A stretch of DNA of 64,000 bases from an uncultured Luminiphilus sp. (GCA_943787485.1 CALSMP010000001.1:124001-188000), one strand, 5' to 3'. Positions 39,563 to 49,490 are shown, counted from the first letter of the stretch. Program-made: numbers and translations. Notes: generated by a model not told the origin, from the letters alone.

Positions 39563-42500
39563 TCGGAAGCACCCCCGATCAAAACGGGTTCCGCCGGACT
39601 GCCGGCGCTATGGCCCCTCGTGACATGCATCTCTTTTAACACAAGCGAGCCCGCCCCCAAGGTTGACTCAGCCTCGACCGACGCGCCGCCCATGAGCGTG
39701 GTGCCAATGTTGAGCGCGGAACTCGCTCCGACTGGTGAGGCCTTAATCGAAAGAAGCCTATTTTCAAAACTGTGAAGCTGCAGCTGTCCGTCTACCACCG
39801 TGTTTGCACCGATATCAACGGCATGCCAATCAAACGCCTGTAACGGTTCTTTCAGTAAGACGTTTTTGCCGAGTCGGCAGCCAAACCTGCGTAACAAGGG
39901 GTTCGCAAGCGGGCTCTCGGCCAGGGTATTCAGTAACGGACCCGCCCAACGAAAAAAACAATCCTGTGCAAAGAAGTAGGTAAAGTGGCGGAGGGACCAG
40001 AATGGTGTGGTGTGCTCACTCCCCCATCCCTTAGCGACTAACAAGCGTTTAACGAAAAGCGCGGCCCAGATCAGAATCCAGGGCGTTATTAACAGCGCGA
40101 GGGTCGCGCTTGCCAGGTCATTAAGTCCAGATCGAGGCAGCACGACGAGCAGCACCGACACCAACACAAAGGGCATAGCCGGGGTCAGAGCGACACCCAA
40201 CACATCGCCGATGAGGACCCTGAGCGAGAATAGCCACCATCCAGGTTTTTGTGTCTCGGTGCTCTTATCCCGATGGCCTTGCCCAAAGTTAAGGGGCGGG
40301 TTGCCGGCAACAACCACGGGGTCAGTCGACCGCGTGCGTAATCCGCGTCTGTGGCTATAATCACCGATGGGGGTGCTGACACCTAGCAATAAGTGATGTG
40401 GCAGGTCTCCCGATTCGGCGACGCTGTTGTTGCCGATAAAGGCACTGTGGCCCAAACGCAGGGGTCTTAGCGTCAGCAGGTCACCGTCTTCCTCGAGCAT
40501 GTTGGTACGACACCCCTGTGCCATAAATACGTCACCGGTTGTCGAGAGCGCCTCTGGCAGTGTGTTGACCATGACATCACATTCTGTGGCACCCGTTTGC
40601 TCAAAGCGCACGCCGGCAAGCGCCCGAAAATATTGCCCCAGTAGGGTCCAAGTCCACAGACGCTGCAGCTGATTCATCTTTTGCTGCCGATAGCGAAGCA
40701 AAATGCCCTCGGCGGAGGTGCCCGAACTCAGGCCTGGTTTGGCGGCCGTCAACCTAATGAACAGACAGGCAAGCAGAGAACTTATGACTAGGCTGATCCA
40801 AACCCCAACTACGTTAGTTAGGATCAGTGAGCCAAGAAAAACCGAAAAATCCGATTCCGCGGCCAGGGCGGTGGAGGCGGAGAATTCACTGAGCAGCGCT
40901 TGGCTGGTTATCGACAGGGTCATGGCCGAAGGAATGCTAAACAGCAGCAGATCCATGAGAATTTGCGCCACTAAACCGAAAAACTGTGCCCGGTAGCGAC
41001 GCCGCGCCAACTCAGGATAGCGTTGCCGAGGTCTGTTTAGGCGCTGTCGGTTACCAGTGACTTTGGCGGGAACGCCCGAGAGCATCTGGTTGGGGCTTGC
41101 ATAGCAGGATTCCGCGGCGCTTAGCGGGGTAAGCCAGCAGCCATCTGCGACGACAGCGCCAACACTGACTACGGCGCGATGGCCTATCTTGACCTGATCA
41201 CCCATGACAACCCGGTCAAGAATGAGCGTCTCACCGCGCCAACGTAGCGTGCTTACTTGGGCGCCACTTTGGACCGTGGTGTCTGTTCCAATGGTTAGCA
41301 AACAGAGGGGTCCGTGGTATTCGGAACTCTGAGATATATGTGAGCGCGTGTCGATCGAAGCGCCCAGCTGCCGTAGCACCCAAGCAAAAAGACTGGGGCT
41401 TCGAAGCCAGCCGGCGAATGACTGCAGCACCTGATTTTGTTGCCGATTGGTCCACCACACCCACCAGTGGGTGCCGCTCCACTTAGCATATTGCCCCGGC
41501 TGAAGGTGACGCGATAGTGGCCTGTGGCATAGGCGCTGCAGAAACATCACCCACATCAGGTTGAGAAGAGGCAGCGTCATGTAAGCCAGATAGCCGACAC
41601 CCGTGACCCAGAGGAGATTCAAGAGTTCGCCCGTTAGCAGTGCCTCTTCGGGATCCCCAGCCACAATCAGCGCGATCAAGAAGACCCAAGTAGGAAGTCG
41701 CAGTAGGCTGATGCCAAGCAGTTGCAGAAGACTGAACTGCTGGGGAGTAAATAACGGCTTTCCCTCCCGTTGGGGGGGTGGCTCAGGGGAAGCGGGTGAT
41801 GCTGATTGCTGTTCTACAGGGGGTTTCAATGCCGATGGCGTCAATGCCTCGCTCAGTTTTCGGGCGCTGCCCGCATCGGTCAGCAGCTGTCGGACCGAGC
41901 AGGTATAGCCAGCCGCCCGCAGACGTTGGCTGAGCTGCGCGATGGCGATTGAATGTGCGCCGCACGCGACAAAAACATCATCCAGTGTTAGTCGGTCCCC
42001 CAAGACCGATTGGCACAGCGATAGAATTTCCTGTTGTTTGGGATTGTCGAAGGGCCGGTCTTCGACAGCGGATTGACCCTCGGCCAGTTGTGCGTGTGCT
42101 GAGTTGTCCGCGACATCCGGCAGGCGCCCTCGGTCAATTTTTCCGGAGAGAGGTTTTAGTTCGAATGATGACACCAGGAAAAAGCGTGAGGGGATACTGT
42201 GCTCGGGAAAAACCGTCGCGAGCTGGTCCTTTATCCCCCGCGTCCAGTCCGCAGGCGCCGCTCTCGCCTCACCAGGCGCGACGGTTGGAACGCTCTGAAG
42301 CGATGGCGCAAGAACAAAGGCGATCAGCTCGTCATGCCGAAAGTCGACCACTGCAGTCTCTATGGCGGTGACCGTATCCTGTAACTGCGATTCGATACCT
42401 TGCGCTTCCACACGATGACCACGGACTTTAAATTGCGCATCGATGCGTCCCTGAAAGTGCACCTGCCAGTGAGTGGGATCAATCCGGCAGAGATCCCCTG

Positions 42501-43810
42501 TACGATACAGGCGGCCATATGTCGGGTGCTCAATAAAGGAAGCGGCCGTTTGCTGTGGAAGCCGACGATAGCCCTTCGCAAGCTGGCACCCGCCAATGCA
42601 AAGCTCGCCCCAACTCCCGTGAGGTAATGCCGTGAGGTCGTCAGGATCGAGGATGTAGTACTCGACGCCCGGGAAAGGTGCGCCAATGGTGACGGGCTGG
42701 TTGGGTCTGAGTAGCTGCCTGCTGGTATCGGTGCTGACCTCGGTGGGACCATAAGTATTAATAATCTGGCGGCGGGCGCGACTCCAGGGCTCGACCAGAT
42801 TGGCGGGAAAGGCCTCTCCCGCTGGGATCACGTAGCGGCATATCGGATAGGGTAAGTCCTTTTCGGGCTGATCGCTCAGAGTGCTCAGCAATACGGGCGG
42901 GCAGAACAGCGCCGTGACTTCGTACTCACGCAATAGAGTGAACCAGGTCGGGGCCTGATCGCACCTGCTCTTTGGTAAGCAGCACCACCTCTGCGCCAAA
43001 CACCCAGGCACTGTACAGCTCGGAAATGCTGCCATCGTAGCCGAGCGATGACGTCAGCGAGGTCGCATCGACACCGGCGCACAGATCAAAATAGTCTGCG
43101 TAGGAACGGGCCAAATTTGTATAGCCGGCATGAACACACTCGACGCCCTTCGGTGCTCCTGTTGTGCCGCTGGTGTAAAACACCGCAGCGAGGGCGCTCT
43201 CTGGCGGGTCCAGCCATGTGGCTGGAGCTGGCTTGGTTGTCGCGCTTGCTAGGGGGTGAATATTCAGTAAGTTCCGCTCGGCGGCGGCAAAGGTTGCTGC
43301 GCCGCGGTTCGTATTGTGAAGTATCACTACCGGGTTGGCGTCCTCCAGCATGTGAGCCAGCATACCGGGGGGCGCCGCAGGATCCAGAAATACTTGCGCG
43401 CCTCCCGCCTTGAGAATACCGAGATGTACTGCAACGACGTCTGCACAATCCTGATCGATTGATACGCCAACGACCTGATTGGGTCCCGTGAGATAGGGGC
43501 AAAGCGCCTGAGCAATACCGTTCGCTCTTTGGTCGAGCTCTCGGTAGGACAGCTGTTCGCCCGTTGCCGGCACTGTCAATGCGGGATAGTCAGGATAGTG
43601 GCGTGCTGAGTGCTCAAAGATTTCGTGAAGGTAGCGCACTCCCCGTTGATGGGGTGTTCGCTCCCAGGGCCATGGACTGTAGCTATCCCGCAGACAGTAG
43701 GGGTCGGTGTCGGGCCGGGATGTCGGGTGATCTTGCACCCAGCGATAACGCCACCAGGCGACAGTACTCAGCACCAACAGGCAGGTGCAGCTGCCCATTA
43801 CCAACAGCAT
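39559..43810 (-). CDS. Pls/PosA-family membrane NRPS (adenylation-carrier-TM/hexapeptide domains), one frameshift near 42935
   Basis: About 1,416 residues joined, close to the ~1,300 of epsilon-poly-lysine synthetase (Pls). An N-terminal membrane helix (MLLVMGSCTCLLVLSTVAWW) precedes the adenylation domain: FYTSGTTGAPKG (A3), NTYGPTE (A5), YRTGDLCR (A7), GRIDAQFKVRGHRVE (A8), LSGKIDRGRLP (A10). The carrier domain has CGAHSIAIAQLS with the Ser for phosphopantetheine. Then come about six membrane helices alternating with three hexapeptide-rich blocks, the Pls-type terminal domain thought to form peptide bonds. Pls makes an amino-acid homopolymer from a single carrier. The frame breaks at 42931-42945 (DLVHSIA* versus ..FTLLREYEV..). 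Eight by-eye specificity residues include an Asp at the 331-equivalent, as in Orn/Dab domains. No separate condensation or thioesterase domain. Confidence 0.85.
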
Positions 43811-43823
43811 GGTGCACCCCGGC

Positions 43824-44885
43824 TCAGGTTGGGGATCCCTTGAAATAAGATTCCATCGCGCCCCGGCGCCGCACGTCGAGGGTTACGCAATGAAACCCAC
43901 CACCCAGCATGCGAGAGTGTCGCAGTTTTACCGGTGCGACATTCAAACCCTTGCTCTCGAGTAGCGCGATTAGCTGCGTTTGATCGCTATCCACCACAAC
44001 GGTATCCGGATCAATGCTGAAGAGATTCATATCGATCCATTCGCTGCCAATGGCCCGTCGCAGATAATCAGCCGAGAGCCGCTCTTGGTTTTCCATGGGA
44101 GGGCTGTAGATGATTTCCCACTCCTTGAGAAAGTCGGGGATGGTGGCTTCACACAGGCGCTCAGGGTTGGCGAGCACCAAACCAGGTTTCAAGGCGACCA
44201 ACGTTGAGTCGATGTGACTCCCAAAATAAACATCTTCCAGGAAGTGAACGCGGTACCGGTCACCCAGCATTCTTTGTAACCACCGGCCTCCCAGTGCGTT
44301 GCCTGTTGCACTGACGAGATATAAAAGATCGCGTCCAAATCGGAGGACATTGGCCGCGTCAAAGGCCGGTTCGAGGTTGTTGGGTATCGGATGTTCGCCG
44401 GGGGCATCGAACAGGCGATCACTCAGGATAGGTTTAGGCGCGCTAAACCAGCGCGCCCCCGAATGGAAATACTCCATGAGTAAATCGTGATAACTGTGGG
44501 TTTCCTGCGAGCGCCCGCGAATGACATTGGGGGTTTCGATCAGCTTATCGCCAACAGTCAATAAAATGTCGCGCGGGCAGTAGTTATAGTAACCGGTGGT
44601 CTGCCAATCGATAGTGCCAAAGGTTTTGTCATGGGGCCAAGGGCTGGGACGCCTGACCGAGATTCCTGCCGAACGCAATACGGCGGCAAAAGTTTCTAAA
44701 TCTTCCTCAGCCTCTTCGATAATGTGCTGTGGAAAGGGACCCTGAGGAATCTGATCGAGGCGTCGATCGGGGTACTCGGCCAAGCGAGTGCTGGGGTCGG
44801 CGTGGGGGAAGCGGGCGTTGATCGCGGTGCCAATGATCACCTCTTCAAGCGGATCCCACTCGTTGCAACTCCAGACAGATGACAT
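43824..44885 (-). CDS. Amidinotransferase family protein (glycine/inosamine amidinotransferase-like)
   Basis: 353 residues. The fold is the guanidino-modifying pentein type: N-terminal WSCNEWDPLEEVIIGTA, the FDAANVLRFGRDLLYLVSATGN block with catalytic Asp, EDVYFGSHIDSTLVALKPG with His, and the nucleophile in MLGGGFHCVTLD. These enzymes move the amidino group from arginine to an amine acceptor, leaving ornithine. Acceptor unknown. Its position directly upstream of the NRPS (14 bases) suggests guanidinylation of a building block, for example diaminopropionate. The other pentein activities (arginine deiminase, dihydrolase) remain possible. Confidence 0.88.
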   Translation of the reverse strand: MSSVWSCNEWDPLEEVIIGTAINARFPHADPSTRLAEYPDRRLDQIPQGPFPQHIIEEAEEDLETFAAVLRSAGISVRRPSPWPHDKTFGTIDWQTTGYYNYCPRDILLTVGDKLIETPNVIRGRSQETHSYHDLLMEYFHSGARWFSAPKPILSDRLFDAPGEHPIPNNLEPAFDAANVLRFGRDLLYLVSATGNALGGRWLQRMLGDRYRVHFLEDVYFGSHIDSTLVALKPGLVLANPERLCEATIPDFLKEWEIIYSPPMENQERLSADYLRRAIGSEWIDMNLFSIDPDTVVVDSDQTQLIALLESKGLNVAPVKLRHSRMLGGGFHCVTLDVRRRGAMESYFKGSPT

Positions 44886-44964
44886 GGTGCGGCTCTCACA
44901 AGTTGATTAGGGCAGGGGTTAGGTTGGGCATGTAGTTAGGATGCACTGACCTAGAGTAAGACAC

Positions 44965-44992
44965 AAAAAAGGCCGCCGAAAGGCGGCCTTTT
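44965..44992 (-). terminator. Rho-independent terminator (GGCCGCC hairpin, T6)
   Basis: GGCCGCC (44971-44977) and GGCGGCC (44982-44988) pair across a GAAA loop. On the minus strand the stem is followed by six T, so it ends the transcript of the gene at 45008-45379. The plus strand has TTTT after the stem. Confidence 0.85.
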
Positions 44993-45007
44993 CGACAAGC
45001 GCTCGGC

Positions 45008-45379
45008 TTACATTTTTTCCCAGAGTGCGCTGCCATGGCATGACAGGACCTCGCCTTCCGTCGCTGCGACGTCTGAGTCGGGATAGGCGTCCCACCACTT
45101 GCCGTAATCGGCGAAGGAAGCCCACTCAACGAGATAAACCAAATCGGTGCCATTGCCGTCTGCCGCGGCAGCGACAGGGAACAGTACGTCCGTGCTCATG
45201 CCCTCACCACCGGGCAATGCGGCCGCGCCTTTTTCCCACTTAGCCGCGTACTCTTGGATGGCTTCCTCGGCGACATCGCCGTCCATGCCACACTTCCAAA
45301 TTTGCACGGGGCTACCGGCAAAGGACTGCACGGAGACCAGTGAGAAGGCTACGACTGCTACAGCTGCTAATTTTTTCAT
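45008..45379 (-). CDS. Small exported protein of unknown function
   Basis: 123 residues with a clear signal peptide (KKLAAVAVVAFSLVSVQSFA). The mature part, about 100 residues, is aromatic-rich, with WKCGMDGD, TDLVYLVEWASFADYGKWWDAYPDSD and a second Cys in VLSCHGSALWEKM, so a disulfide is possible. The secondary-structure feel is that of a small ferredoxin-like alpha/beta protein. I do not recognise a named family. It sits between the biosynthetic cluster and rnr and has its own terminator downstream. Confidence 0.7.
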   Translation of the reverse strand: MKKLAAVAVVAFSLVSVQSFAGSPVQIWKCGMDGDVAEEAIQEYAAKWEKGAAALPGGEGMSTDVLFPVAAAADGNGTDLVYLVEWASFADYGKWWDAYPDSDVAATEGEVLSCHGSALWEKM

Positions 45380-45446
45380 AATGATCCCTTTTGGTATGTG
45401 ATATCCAGACTAACCGGTGGCCGTTGAACCTATGCTCGCCAAGCCA

Positions 45447-45464
45447 GTGATTACTTTCAATCAC
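45447..45464. promoter_or_regulatory. Small inverted repeat upstream of the exported protein, operator-like
   Basis: GTGATT (45447-45452) and AATCAC (45459-45464) form a perfect 6-base inverted repeat with a 6-base spacer, 68 bases upstream of the 45379 start and 187 before rnr. Could be an operator; chance is not excluded. The rest of the 45380-45650 gap shows no gene. Confidence 0.25.
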
Positions 45465-45650
45465 CACCGTAGCAGTGCCATCAGGGGGTCTCAATGATGA
45501 TTCCTGCTACCGAGTATTCCAAAAGCGACAATTTGCTGGTCGCAGGGTGCTTTGGGCGTGGATTTCGACCAGCGAGACATCGAAGGCAAGATGCCGGATA
45601 ATGCCGCGAGGCGCTCTCGACCCTCCTGCCTAGTCGATACGAGAAACATT

Positions 45651-48101
45651 TTGTCAAAAAAGAAAACCACCCCTGCACCGGTCAGCGACCCCCACGCCGC
45701 GCGCGAAGCCAAGCGGTATGAGAAGCCGATCCCAAGCCGCGAGGTCATCGTCAATGTGCTCGAGGAATCAGGCCAGCTTTACCGCCTGACCGAGTTGGCA
45801 GATCGGCTGGGTCTGGAGGGTGACGAAGACCTAGAGGCCCTGCGTCGACGGGTGCGTGCCATGCAGCGAGACGGCCAGATACACATGGATCGGCGCGGCC
45901 GTATTGGCTTGAGCGACCGTTTAGAGCTGGCACGTTGCCGGATTATCGGTCATCGGGATGGCTACGGGTTTGCTTCCCCACTCGCGGAGGGGGACGATTT
46001 TTTTCTGAACGCCCGAGACATGCAGCTGGTCTTTGATGGGGACACCGTGCTCATCGCGCAAACGGGTATCGATCATCGTGGGCGCCCCGAGGGGAAAATC
46101 GTCGAGGTGCTTGAGAGGGCCACCGAGGTACTGCCCGGTCGGTACATGGAAGAGAGTGGCATCGGCTACCTGCTTCCCTACAACACGCGAATTACACAGC
46201 ACATCTTGATACCACCTAACCGCAAGGCCAACGCTCGCCCAGGGCAAATGGTGTCGGTAAGAATTACCGATTATCCAACCACGGTCCTGGGTGCGAAGGG
46301 CCAGGTCGAGGAAATCTTGGGTGATCACCTCGATCCCGGTTTGGAAATCGACATCGCAATCCGCGCACATCAAATTCCTTGGGAATGGCCCGAGAGTGTT
46401 CTTGAGGAGGCAGGCGCCCTCCGCGATGAGCCCAGTGAGAACGATAAAAAAGGCCGCTTTGATCTTCGTGACAAGGCCTTTATCACCATCGATGGCGAAG
46501 ATGCTCGGGATTTTGACGATGCGGTCTATTGCGAGCGGGACGGAGGTGGCTTTCGCTTGTGGGTGGCTATCGCCGATGTGAGCCACTACGTTCGACCCGA
46601 GTCCGCAATGGATGAGGAGGCGCAGAACCGGGGCAATTCGGTCTATTTCCCAGAGCGAGTCGTGCCGATGTTTCCCGAGGTGCTGTCTAACGGACTCTGT
46701 TCCCTCAAACCGCGGGTTGATCGCTTGGCGATGGTCTGCGAGATGCACATTGATCAGCAAGGCGCGGTGTCATCGAGCCAGTTTTACGAGGCGGTAATTC
46801 ACTCCCATGCCCGCTTAACCTACAACCAGGTGGGGCGAGTGATTGAAGACGGCGGGGATCGCGAGGTAGAGGCAGAGCGCTATGACGACATCGCGCGGCT
46901 ACACGCGCTTTACACCTGTCTGCGTGCGGCCAGGGCGCGCCGGGGCGCGATTGACTTCGAGACCGTCGAGACGCGGATCGTGTTCAACGAGAGCCGAAAA
47001 ATAGACGCGATCGTTCCGGTTCACCGCAACGACGCCCACAAGTTGATCGAGGAGTGCATGCTGGCGGCTAACGTGGCCACGGCGCAATTTCTTGAGTCGA
47101 CGGGTTTGTCAGTTCTCTACCGTGTCCACGAGGGGCCGAGTACAGAGCGGCTGGCAAATCTGCGCGCGTTTCTGGGTGAGTTGGCGCTTGACCTTCCCGG
47201 GGGTGATCAGCCGACCCCTGAGGACTATCAGACCGTGCTGGCTCAGCTTGCCGATCGTGATGATGCGACGATTATTCAAACCATGATGCTTCGTTCGCTC
47301 AGTCAGGCGGTGTATCAACCGCAAAACCAAGGCCACTTTGGCCTGCACTACAGCGCTTATGCCCACTTCACCTCACCCATCCGACGCTATCCGGATTTGC
47401 TGGTGCATCGGGCAATTCGGCAGGTCATTCGCTCTGACACGCAATCTCCTCAGGTAAGGCGTCTGCCAGAGGTTAAACCGATCGCACTGCGGCACATTTA
47501 TCCCTATGGCGTCCCCGATATGGCTGCCTTGGGCGAGCATTGCTCGATGACAGAGCGTCGCGCTGACGATGCGACTCGGGAAGTAGAAGCCTGGCTTAAG
47601 TGTGAGTTTTTGCGCGACAAAGTGGGTGAGGTCTTCGATGGGCTCATTACGGCGGTAACGGCTTTCGGGATCTTTGTCGAGCTTCGGGATTTATACATTG
47701 AGGGTCTTGTTCATATCAGTGCGCTACCCGGAGACTACTATCACTTTGATCAGCCCACTCAACGGTTGGTCGGCGAGCGAACTCGACGCGTTTTTCAGCT
47801 TGGCGGGGCCGTTCGGGTTGTTGTGGCGAGAGTGGACCTCGACGAGCGCAAGATCGATCTCGAACTTGAGGAGGCTATTGGATCTCAAGAGCGATCGGGT
47901 AATAAAGAGCGGGTAAAGTCGGGAAAGCGGTCCAAGGCGGGTAAAGAACATCCCAAGTCCAAGAGACGGAGCGAATCGGGTCAAAAGCAGCAGGCGAAGC
48001 GCAACCAGTCTGCCAAGCCCAAAGCCAACTCCAAAGCCAACCCCAACCCCAAAGCCAAGCCCAAAGCCAAGCCTAAAGCCAAGCCCAGTAAGCGACGATG
48101 A
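45651..48101 (+). CDS. rnr: Ribonuclease R
   Basis: 3'-5' exoribonuclease for structured RNA. 816 residues. The TTG at 45651 is chosen because it yields MSKKK...DPHAAREAKRYEKPIPSREVI, the normal RNase R N-terminus; the frame is open to 45552 without similarity. Domains: a winged helix (LEESGQLYRLTELADRLGL), cold-shock domains, the RNB core with ITIDGEDARDFDDAVYCE, GNSVYFPERVVPMFPE, RRYPDLLVHRAIRQ, then an S1 domain and a long basic tail of repeating PKAK units (about residues 780-816). The ATG of rlmB overlaps the stop (ATGA). Confidence 0.96.
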   Translation: MSKKKTTPAPVSDPHAAREAKRYEKPIPSREVIVNVLEESGQLYRLTELADRLGLEGDEDLEALRRRVRAMQRDGQIHMDRRGRIGLSDRLELARCRIIGHRDGYGFASPLAEGDDFFLNARDMQLVFDGDTVLIAQTGIDHRGRPEGKIVEVLERATEVLPGRYMEESGIGYLLPYNTRITQHILIPPNRKANARPGQMVSVRITDYPTTVLGAKGQVEEILGDHLDPGLEIDIAIRAHQIPWEWPESVLEEAGALRDEPSENDKKGRFDLRDKAFITIDGEDARDFDDAVYCERDGGGFRLWVAIADVSHYVRPESAMDEEAQNRGNSVYFPERVVPMFPEVLSNGLCSLKPRVDRLAMVCEMHIDQQGAVSSSQFYEAVIHSHARLTYNQVGRVIEDGGDREVEAERYDDIARLHALYTCLRAARARRGAIDFETVETRIVFNESRKIDAIVPVHRNDAHKLIEECMLAANVATAQFLESTGLSVLYRVHEGPSTERLANLRAFLGELALDLPGGDQPTPEDYQTVLAQLADRDDATIIQTMMLRSLSQAVYQPQNQGHFGLHYSAYAHFTSPIRRYPDLLVHRAIRQVIRSDTQSPQVRRLPEVKPIALRHIYPYGVPDMAALGEHCSMTERRADDATREVEAWLKCEFLRDKVGEVFDGLITAVTAFGIFVELRDLYIEGLVHISALPGDYYHFDQPTQRLVGERTRRVFQLGGAVRVVVARVDLDERKIDLELEEAIGSQERSGNKERVKSGKRSKAGKEHPKSKRRSESGQKQQAKRNQSAKPKANSKANPNPKAKPKAKPKAKPSKRR
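48012..48088. repeat. Degenerate ~12-bp tandem repeat (aaagccaagccc) coding the RNase R tail
   Basis: About six imperfect 12-base units encode the PKAK/PKAN repeats of the RNase R C-terminal basic tail. It lies within rnr and is not a CRISPR (no spacers). Confidence 0.8.
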
Positions 48102-48855
48102 GCCGCTGGATTTACGGTTTTCATGCGGTTGAGGCGGCGGTAAAACGCGAACCCGCAGCGGTGCAGGTGCTGTGGTTGCAGTCCGGTAGGAAAGACAAGC
48201 GCGCTCAGGGGATAGAAACCTTGGCTCATAATCAGGGTGTGGCCCTCGAATGGGTGTCTCGCGAGCGTCTCGATGGGGTGCTGGAGGGCGCTGGACGTCA
48301 TCAGGGGATAGCGGCTCAGATGATTGGCGGACAATCCCAGACCACCCTCGACGAACGTAGCCTACTAGCCCTAGTTGCGCAGGCTGCTTCGCCGCTGGTG
48401 CTCGTCCTCGATGGTGTGACCGATCCTCACAATTTGGGCGCGTGCTTGCGCAGTGCCGACGCCGCTGGGGTGACCGCGGTGGTTGTGCCAAAGGATCAGG
48501 AGCGCCGATCTGGGCCCGACGGTGCGTAAAGTGGCCTGCGGGGCGCGGCCGAAGCCGTGCCCTGGGCCCGGGTGACCAATCTTGAGCAGAACCCTTGAAG
48601 CACTCAAACAGGCAGGGGCCTGTGGTTGGTGGGCACCACCGGCGAGCGCAGAGACCGTCGCTATACGATCGGGATCTGACCGGATCCCTCTGCACTCATC
48701 ATGGGTGCAGAAGGGCGCAGGGTATGCGGCGCCTGACTCGTGATCTCTGCGATTTCACGGTCAAGCTACCGATGGCGGGGTCGGTTTCAAGCCTCAATGT
48801 TTCGGTGGCAGCCGGTATTTGTTTGTTTGAAGCCTTGCGACAGCGAGGCGCCTAG
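48098..48855 (+). pseudogene. rlmB: 23S rRNA 2'-O-methyltransferase RlmB, interrupted by clustered frameshifts (48500-48725)
   Basis: SPOUT methyltransferase that methylates G2251 of 23S rRNA. Residues 1-136 are intact: IYGFHAVEAAV, LVLVLDGVTDPHNLGACLRSADAAGVTAVVVPKD. Then several single-base changes break the frame; fragments of the expected protein appear in successive frames (SADLGPTVRKVACG, TLEALKQAG, LWLVGTTGERRDRRY, DRDLTGSL, LIMGAEG), and the last ~40 residues (MRRLTRDLCDF..., SSLNVSVAAGICLFEAL) are intact. I count at least six breaks by eye within about 225 bases. This clustering, as in asnS, points to local sequence error rather than decay. Downstream of rnr with overlapping start. 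Confidence 0.85.
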
Positions 48856-48893
48856 TCGTCAGATGCCGCCCAGTCCAATGCCAAACTTGCCCG

Positions 48894-48922
48894 TTGCAAA
48901 GCGCGAAAGGCCTTTGTAGACT
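48894..48922 (+). promoter_or_regulatory. rpsF operon promoter (TTGCAA-17-TAGACT) with leader
   Basis: TTGCAA (48894-48899) and TAGACT (48917-48922) are 17 bases apart, about 90 bases before rpsF. The leader carries a CCG-containing hairpin CACCG-loop-CGGGTG at 48973-48988. S6:S18 binds a CCG-containing element in its own mRNA in other bacteria; such control here is only a suggestion. Confidence 0.6.
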
Positions 48923-49013
48923 CCGCACCTCAAAATTTGGTCGGGCGCTCAACAGGCCCATCCTCCTTGCTACACCGCTTGACGGGTGGCTTTAAACCAT
49001 AGGGAGTACGCGA

Positions 49014-49490
49014 GTGCGACACTACGAAGTTGTGTTCATGGTCCATCCGGATCAGTCTGAACAAGTTCCCGGAATGATTGAGCGTTACAGCAACGTCATC
49101 ACCAAAGATGGCGGTACCGTGCATCGTCTGGAAGATTGGGGTCGACGCCAGTTGGCCTATCACATCAATAAAATCCACAAAGCACACTACGTGCTGATGA
49201 ATGTCGAGGCCTCCAACGAAGCGATGGAAGAGCTGACGACGACGTTCCGCTATAACGACGCTGTGATTCGTAATCTTGTGATTCGTCGCGATGAGGCGGT
49301 GCTTGAAGAGTCACTGATCATGAAAGCCGAGCGCGAGGACAAGGAGCGCAAGGCGCGGTATCAGGAGCGCCAGGACAATGACTCGCGCCGGGCGTCGGCA
49401 GAGACAAAAGAGGAGTCTGCTGAGGAAGCAGCGCCTGCTGAGGTGGCGGAAGAGCCAGCAGCACCCACCGAAGAAGCCAGCGAGGAATAA
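49014..49490 (+). CDS. rpsF: Small ribosomal subunit protein bS6
   Basis: 158 residues. The S6 core is complete ([64 protein letters not shown]). The C-terminal ~45 residues form an unusually long acidic Glu/Ala tail ending in ...EEASEE. E. coli S6 has a shorter Glu-ending tail to which RimK adds glutamates, and a rimK gene lies at 60832-61737. GTG start with AGGGAG 7 bases upstream. Followed by rpsR after 3 bases. Confidence 0.97.
   Translation: MRHYEVVFMVHPDQSEQVPGMIERYSNVITKDGGTVHRLEDWGRRQLAYHINKIHKAHYVLMNVEASNEAMEELTTTFRYNDAVIRNLVIRRDEAVLEESLIMKAEREDKERKARYQERQDNDSRRASAETKEESAEEAAPAEVAEEPAAPTEEASEE

Noticed and set aside
35388..44885. tRNA-Leu-targeted island carrying the biosynthetic cluster
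   Set aside because: The cluster lies on the 5' side of the tRNA, whereas integration usually occurs at the 3' side; no integrase is seen.
45481..45754. Minus-strand frames upstream of rnr
   Set aside because: They shadow the rnr N-terminus and have no supporting features.
48012..48088. Possible CRISPR-like array
   Set aside because: Units are 12 bases, degenerate, without spacers, and encode the RNase R tail.
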